From an uncultured Anaerocolumna sp. (lineage in GTDB: Bacteria > Bacillota > Clostridia > Lachnospirales > Lachnospiraceae), in the NCBI GenBank assembly GCA_937901695.1, contig CALDJN010000290.1, positions 1-8,405 of the forward strand: a stretch of 8,405 bases of DNA. Reading direction: 5' to 3'. The notes beneath the pieces were generated by a model. The model was not told where the DNA came from. It ran no database searches and saw only the letters and a program-made list of their open reading frames with translations. How positions within the stretch are numbered: the stretch's first letter is position 1; each line of letters opens with the position of its first letter. Shown here piece by piece: positions 5,955 to 8,405 of the stretch. Position numbers and translations under genes: made by a program.

Positions 5955-6417
5955 ATTTGTAAGAGTAGATCATAGACTGATTCATGGACAAGTTGCATTT
6001 GCATGGACAAAATCCTTAGGAATTGACTGTATTCTGGTTGCCAGTGATAGTGTGGCAAAAGATAATCTTCGTATGTCAGCACTTCGTATGGCAGCACCGA
6101 GTGGAGTGAAGGTTGTTATTAAAAGTATAGAAGATTCCGCTGCAAATATCTTGTCAGGAAAGACCGACAAATATAATCTAATGATTGTATTAGAAAATAT
6201 TAAAGATGCAGACCGATTGACTGAAAAAGTAACAGAGATTAAAAAAGTAAATCTGGGAGGAGTAAAAAAAGAGGAAGGGAAAAAACAAATATCAAAAGCA
6301 GTTTCCGTATCAGAAGAAGAATGTAATATTCTACGTAAAATGAATGAAAGAGGTATTGCATTGGAAGTACAGATGATACCGGAAGATAAAATGCAAAATG
6401 CAATGACTCTAATTTAG
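5947..6417 (+). CDS. PTS mannose-family EIIB component
   Basis: A 156-residue EIIB of the mannose/fructose/sorbose family, normal length. The N-terminal signature RVDHRLIHGQV carries the phosphorylated histidine H13. The following AWTKSLGIDCILVASD, RMAAPSGVKV and LGGVKKEEGKKQISKAV segments are family hallmarks. It receives phosphate from EIIA and passes it to the sugar bound by EIIC/EIID at the inner face of the membrane. The start lies inside the previous gene (overlap of eight bases) with AAGGAG (5934-5939) seven bases before it, so translation is coupled. Its stop TAG lies within the ribosome binding site of the EIIC gene. Confidence 0.94.
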   Translation: MIKFVRVDHRLIHGQVAFAWTKSLGIDCILVASDSVAKDNLRMSALRMAAPSGVKVVIKSIEDSAANILSGKTDKYNLMIVLENIKDADRLTEKVTEIKKVNLGGVKKEEGKKQISKAVSVSEEECNILRKMNERGIALEVQMIPEDKMQNAMTLI

Positions 6418-6429
6418 GAGGTAGGAAAG

Positions 6430-7212
6430 ATGGAAAATCTTTTATTTAAGGCAGTTATAATTTTCTTTATTGCCGCATTTGGTTATATGAATAGTTTTTT
6501 CGCAAGTTCTAATATTGGGCGGCCTTTAATTATGTCCACATTGGTAGGTATTTTGCTTGGTGATATGAAAACGGGAATTATTGCAGGTTCTACTTTGGAA
6601 CTTGTATGGTTAGGAGCATTCCCAATCGGAGCAAGCAATCCGCCGGATTACACATCAGGTGCAATTTTAGGTGCTGCTTATGTAATTATGTCAGGAGCAA
6701 AACCGGGAGATGCAGTGCTTTTAGCAGTTCCAGTAGCAACTTTGGCAGCTATGTTATCCAATTTCATGATGATGTTTGTTGTACCATTGATTGGAGCAAA
6801 AGCAGATAAATATGCAGATAAAGGAGATTGTAATGGTGTAGATAGAATGCACTATTTAGCAATTGTGGTACAAATTATTCCAGAAGCATTTATCGTAGCC
6901 GCAGCATTTTATTTTGGAATGCCAGTAATTGAAAATGTGGTAAATGCAATTCCTTCCTGGTTAAGCAGTGGTTTGGATTATGCAACAGGTATTATTCCTG
7001 CAATTGGATGTGCAATGATTGCCAGAATGATTATGAATAAGCAGTCCGTGTGTTTCTTATTTCTTGGATTTTTATTGTCAGCCTATATGCAGATTCCAAT
7101 TATTGGACTAGCAGGCCTTGGAGCATGTATCGTTGCATTCTTATATTTTAATGATAAGAATAAAGCAGTTGTAGTAAGTGAAGGAGGTATGGATGATGAC
7201 AACGAATTCTGA
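6430..7212 (+). CDS. PTS mannose-family EIIC component
   Basis: A 260-residue membrane protein of the EIIC sorbose/mannose family. Hydrophobic segments begin near residues 5, 32, 75, 95, 140, 175 and 205. The signature GIIAGSTLELVWLGAFPIGA, followed by NPPDYTSGAILGAA, is the conserved substrate-path region. The C-terminal tail is short and acidic (GGMDDDNEF). With EIID it forms the sugar channel. AGGAGGT (6416-6422) sits eight bases before the ATG and overlaps the EIIB stop. The end overlaps the EIID start region. The length is typical, and no truncation is seen. Confidence 0.93.
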   Translation: MENLLFKAVIIFFIAAFGYMNSFFASSNIGRPLIMSTLVGILLGDMKTGIIAGSTLELVWLGAFPIGASNPPDYTSGAILGAAYVIMSGAKPGDAVLLAVPVATLAAMLSNFMMMFVVPLIGAKADKYADKGDCNGVDRMHYLAIVVQIIPEAFIVAAAFYFGMPVIENVVNAIPSWLSSGLDYATGIIPAIGCAMIARMIMNKQSVCFLFLGFLLSAYMQIPIIGLAGLGACIVAFLYFNDKNKAVVVSEGGMDDDNEF

Positions 7213-8080
7213 TGTGATAGAAAAGAAAGCAATGCCCAAAGCTACAATAACAGAAAGCAGCGGAGCTAGTAAAAAGAAAATTACAAAAAAAGAATTAAAA
7301 CAACTTTTTTGGCGTTCCTGCCAGCTGGATATTTCATGGGATTATGAAAGACAACAGCATATTGCATATTCTTATGGAATGACACCGGTTATTAGAAAGC
7401 TCTATTCAGGAGAAGAAAATAAAGAAAAAAGAATTGCCGCGCTAAAACGAGGATTAGAGTTTATGGCATGTACCCCTCAGTTGTCTACTGTGCTTTTTGG
7501 AATTAATGCAGCCATGGAAGAAGAAAATGCAAGTAATCCCGACTTTGATGGTAACTCAATTAATGCGGTAAAAACCTCTCTTATGGGACCCTTAGCAGGT
7601 ATTGGAGATTCCTTGATACCGGGAACCCTTAGAATCATTGCAGCCGGTATTGCAATTTCCTTTGCAGCATCTGGAAGTATTTTAGGACCATTATTATATC
7701 TTTTAATATTTAATATTCCTGCGTTTATTATTCGATATTTTGGCTTAAAATATGGATATAGTATGGGTTCAAGTTTTATTGAAAAAATAGCAAAAAGCGG
7801 GGTTATGGGAAAAGTATCCTATTACGCCGGAATTATTGGACTTATGGTTATTGGCGGAATGATTTGTCAGCAAATATGGCTGGACATCACCTTGAAAGTA
7901 GGCAGTGGCGATTTTGCAAAACCATTAACGGATTATCTTGATCAAATTATGCCATGTTTGGTTCAGCTAGGGCTATTTGGAATCATGTATTGGCTGATTG
8001 GAAAGAAAGTAAAAACAACAACAATTTTACTTGCATTGATTGTAATTTGTTGTGCAGTTAGCTTTATATTTGGACTATAA
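7193..8080 (+). CDS. PTS mannose-family EIID component
   Basis: A 295-residue EIID. After about 30 polar, Ser/Lys-rich residues, KKELKQLFWRSCQLD starts the family domain. ISWDYERQQHIAYSYGMTP, FMACTPQLSTVLFG, SLMGPLAGIGDSLIPGTLR and several C-terminal helices (about 205-225, 250-270, 275-293) follow. It pairs with EIIC for substrate binding and transport. AGGAGG (7182-7187) points to ATG 7193 (five-base spacing) or ATG 7196 (eight bases). The in-frame GTG at 7178 lies upstream of that site and is rejected. The start lies inside EIIC, an overlap of 20 bases. The N-terminal polar extension looks a little longer than in well-known EIIDs. Confidence 0.92.
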   Translation: MMTTNSDVIEKKAMPKATITESSGASKKKITKKELKQLFWRSCQLDISWDYERQQHIAYSYGMTPVIRKLYSGEENKEKRIAALKRGLEFMACTPQLSTVLFGINAAMEEENASNPDFDGNSINAVKTSLMGPLAGIGDSLIPGTLRIIAAGIAISFAASGSILGPLLYLLIFNIPAFIIRYFGLKYGYSMGSSFIEKIAKSGVMGKVSYYAGIIGLMVIGGMICQQIWLDITLKVGSGDFAKPLTDYLDQIMPCLVQLGLFGIMYWLIGKKVKTTTILLALIVICCAVSFIFGL

Positions 8081-8096
8081 AACATATTTGATTTAT

Positions 8097-8131
8097 ATTA
8101 ACCGGTTTGGTTTTATGCTAAACCGGTTAAT
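8097..8131 (+). terminator. strong hairpin between EIID and HPr (attenuator or processing element)
   Basis: TTAACCGGTTT (8098-8108) pairs perfectly with AAACCGGTTAA (8120-8130), with one more A-T pair outside and a G-C flanked by G-U pairs inside. A run of four Ts (8131-8134) follows, then AGGAGG (8135-8140) of the HPr gene. The short T-run makes a partial terminator more likely than a full stop. It may also protect the upstream mRNA or affect HPr translation. Confidence 0.7.
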
Positions 8132-8147
8132 TTTAGGAGGATTTTAA

Positions 8148-8405
8148 ATGAAAGAGATAAGTTATACAATTACAGACCCAGAAGGATTACATGCAAGACC
8201 TGCAGGAATGTTAGTAAAACAGGCTGGAAAATATCAATCTAACATTAAGATTGAAAAAGCAGGGAAAAGCGCAGATGCAAAACGAATTTTTGCAATTATG
8301 GGACTAGGAGTAAAAAATGCTGATATAATAAAAATTACAGCAGAAGGTGAAGATGAGGATACTGCAATTACGGAATTAGAGGCATTTTTTAAAGAAAATT
8401 TATAG
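8148..8405 (+). CDS. HPr-like phosphocarrier protein lacking the Ser46 regulatory site
   Basis: An 85-residue HPr-family protein of normal length. The GLHARPAG motif holds the phosphorylatable H15 with R17, so it can carry phosphate from EI to EIIA. In Gram-positive HPr the segment around residue 46 reads KSIMGVMSLG, where Ser46 is the target of HPr kinase. Here the same place reads KRIFAIMGLG with Arg46. It should therefore not be regulated by HPr kinase or act as CcpA partner through that site. It is the last gene of the PTS cluster, with AGGAGG seven bases before the start, and is probably a system-dedicated HPr. The stop is the final codon of the window. The housekeeping HPr and EI would be encoded elsewhere. 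Confidence 0.92.
   Translation: MKEISYTITDPEGLHARPAGMLVKQAGKYQSNIKIEKAGKSADAKRIFAIMGLGVKNADIIKITAEGEDEDTAITELEAFFKENL

Noticed and set aside
7178..7192. GTG start at 7178 for EIID
   Set aside because: The only good ribosome binding site (7182-7187) lies downstream of this GTG and serves ATG 7193 or 7196.
8070..8099. Separate promoter for HPr (TTGGAC, TATATT)
   Set aside because: The -35 matches only three positions with an 18-base spacer in AT-rich DNA. Transcription from the operon is the simpler reading.

Overview
The window looks like a chromosomal segment from a low-GC, Gram-positive anaerobe, most likely a gut-type clostridium near the Lachnospiraceae. This is inferred from AT-rich codon use, near-perfect AGGAGG ribosome binding sites, sigma-A type promoters, a ferredoxin-type iron-sulfur domain and a mannose-family phosphotransferase system (PTS). 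No mobile element, rRNA, tRNA or CRISPR array was seen.

Left part (77-1615, + strand): a small cupin-fold protein, then the two halves of a COG0701/ArsP_1-type permease encoded by separate genes that overlap by ATGA. The second half carries a C-terminal single-cluster [4Fe-4S] ferredoxin-like domain. The substrate cannot be told from sequence.

Middle (1732-2755): a convergent GntR/HutC-type (UTRA) repressor gene on the - strand, followed by a 307-base divergent control region. The region holds a good gntR promoter, a promoter for the rightward genes, long inverted repeats and a pentamer (ATACA) array.

Right part (2756-8405, + strand): a secreted, C-terminally membrane-anchored 5'-nucleotidase/UshA-family phosphoesterase, then after a 116-base gap a compact PTS operon. 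Its order is EIIA, a BtpA/SgcQ-family TIM-barrel protein, EIIB, EIIC, EIID, then across a strong hairpin an HPr-like phosphocarrier. The nucleotidase and the PTS operon share a promoter-plus-leader module: TTGCAW, 17 bases, TAYAAT, 10 bases, then a nearly identical 19-mer. This argues that they form one regulon, probably under the neighbouring GntR protein.

Working model (inference): the surface phosphoesterase releases a sugar or nucleoside-like compound from phosphorylated precursors outside the cell, the mannose-family PTS imports and phosphorylates it, and the BtpA/SgcQ protein acts on the product inside. The GntR repressor would sense the phosphorylated product. The operon's HPr keeps the phosphorylatable His15 but has Arg in place of Ser46, so it should serve transport without answering to HPr kinase. 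EI is not in the window, and the true substrate is unknown.
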